Assembly (NCBI GenBank): GCA_021776115.1 | Contig: JAJFGN010000046.1 | Location: 1-59,676, forward strand | DNA from: Kiloniellaceae bacterium | Lineage (GTDB): Bacteria; Pseudomonadota; Alphaproteobacteria; Kiloniellales; J153 | Reading direction: 5' to 3' | DNA: 59,676 nt | In this document: positions 59,560-59,676 of the stretch, piece after piece | Position numbering within the stretch: the first letter of the stretch is position 1 | Layout of the letters: each line of letters opens with the position of its first letter | Translations under genes and position numbers: made by a program | Notes under the pieces: model-generated | Seen by the model: the letters and a program-made list of their open reading frames with translations, nothing else | What the model was told of the DNA's origin: nothing | The model's database searches: none

Positions 59560-59676
59560 TCAAGAGCGAAGACTGACCCACAATCGGTCTTCTTTGAGCA
59601 GTGTGTTGGCGAGGACGACGAGCTTTCGCATGACGGCGGTGAGGGCGACCTTGGCTTTTTTGCCGCTGTCACGCAG
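59560..59676 (-). mobile_element. IS110-type transposase, C-terminal end, cut by window edge
   Basis: On the minus strand the frame open at the right edge reads LRDSGKKAKVALTAVMRKLV then VLANTLLKEDRLWVSLRS and stops at 59560. The AVMRKL(L/V)VxLN-like stretch is the conserved C-terminal end of IS110-family transposases. The N-terminal DEDD catalytic part lies outside the window. It shows that an insertion sequence bounds the palindrome-rich segment. Confidence 0.8.

Noticed and set aside
1-59676. CRISPR array
   Set aside because: No set of regularly spaced direct repeats was seen; the repeats near the right edge are irregular palindromes.

Overview
The window reads as a GC-rich alphaproteobacterial chromosome segment. 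A GcrA cell-cycle regulator, the infA-maf-rng-yacG block, a CC0125/CC1285-type lipoprotein and a tRNA-Phe typical of the group all point there; an order such as Rhodospirillales is plausible but not provable from the sequence alone.

Layout. (1) 1-11463: a metal and copper module, all on the plus strand except its MerR-type regulator. It holds a Zn/Cd/Pb P-type ATPase driven by a MerR-type promoter with a 19-bp spacer, a 33-residue membrane peptide, a ScsB/DsbD-type thiol reductase, a DUF411 protein, two SCO1/SenC copper chaperones flanking a PCuAC chaperone, a CtaG-type oxidase assembly protein, an M23 peptidase and signal peptidase II. (2) 11464-12258: a scar with a truncated mercury-type merR and its mer-like operator, ending at the 3' end of a tRNA-Phe gene. 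This looks like the edge of an acquired island. (3) 12357-17811: housekeeping genes (HtrA-like protease, YacG, RNase E/G, Maf, IF-1), a lipoprotein and a universal stress protein. (4) 18041-19930: a tightly overlapping three-gene module coding for a TolQ/ExbB/MotA-like channel, a one-TM partner with an ExbD-like aspartate and a DUF2135-like periplasmic domain, and a small membrane protein with a proline-rich tail. This is the best candidate for an undescribed system. (5) 20030-26708: gamma-glutamyltransferase, GcrA, a queuosine-precursor transporter, cytochrome c, MlaC, a lytic transglycosylase, a GFA protein and an ankyrin protein. A 37-bp perfect palindrome supplies the stop codons of two convergent genes.

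(6) 26740-29911: an acyl-CoA dehydrogenase / CaiB CoA-transferase / MaoC hydratase operon. (7) 29993-30478: a GxxExxY (PD-(D/E)XK-like) gene bounded by inverted repeats and broken by a TGA exactly at the signature glycine. (8) 30503-36599: a methyltransferase, the D-glutamate genes dgcA and dgcN, threonine synthase and glycerate 2-kinase. (9) 36596-43409: a minus-strand block with a ferritin-like Tat lipoprotein, cytochrome c, an ECF sigma factor, a cupin anti-sigma factor, a DUF4331 protein, a TPR protein and a HupE/UreJ-type membrane protein with an EF-hand loop. It looks like one sigma-controlled envelope or metal stress system.

(10) 43605-54484: a seven-gene operon for uptake (betaine-type ABC transporter with a double-length permease) and probably oxidative demethylation of an N-methylated amine (two FAD/GcvT-fused dehydrogenases), with two choline-kinase-like phosphotransferases. 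It is divergent from a DeoR regulator, which is followed by a zinc alcohol dehydrogenase. (11) 56689-59676: a beta-propeller-like protein, a 3-hydroxyisobutyrate-dehydrogenase-family enzyme with a clear terminator, a cluster of short palindromic repeats, and the C-terminal end of an IS110-type transposase cut by the window edge. No rRNA genes or CRISPR arrays were seen.
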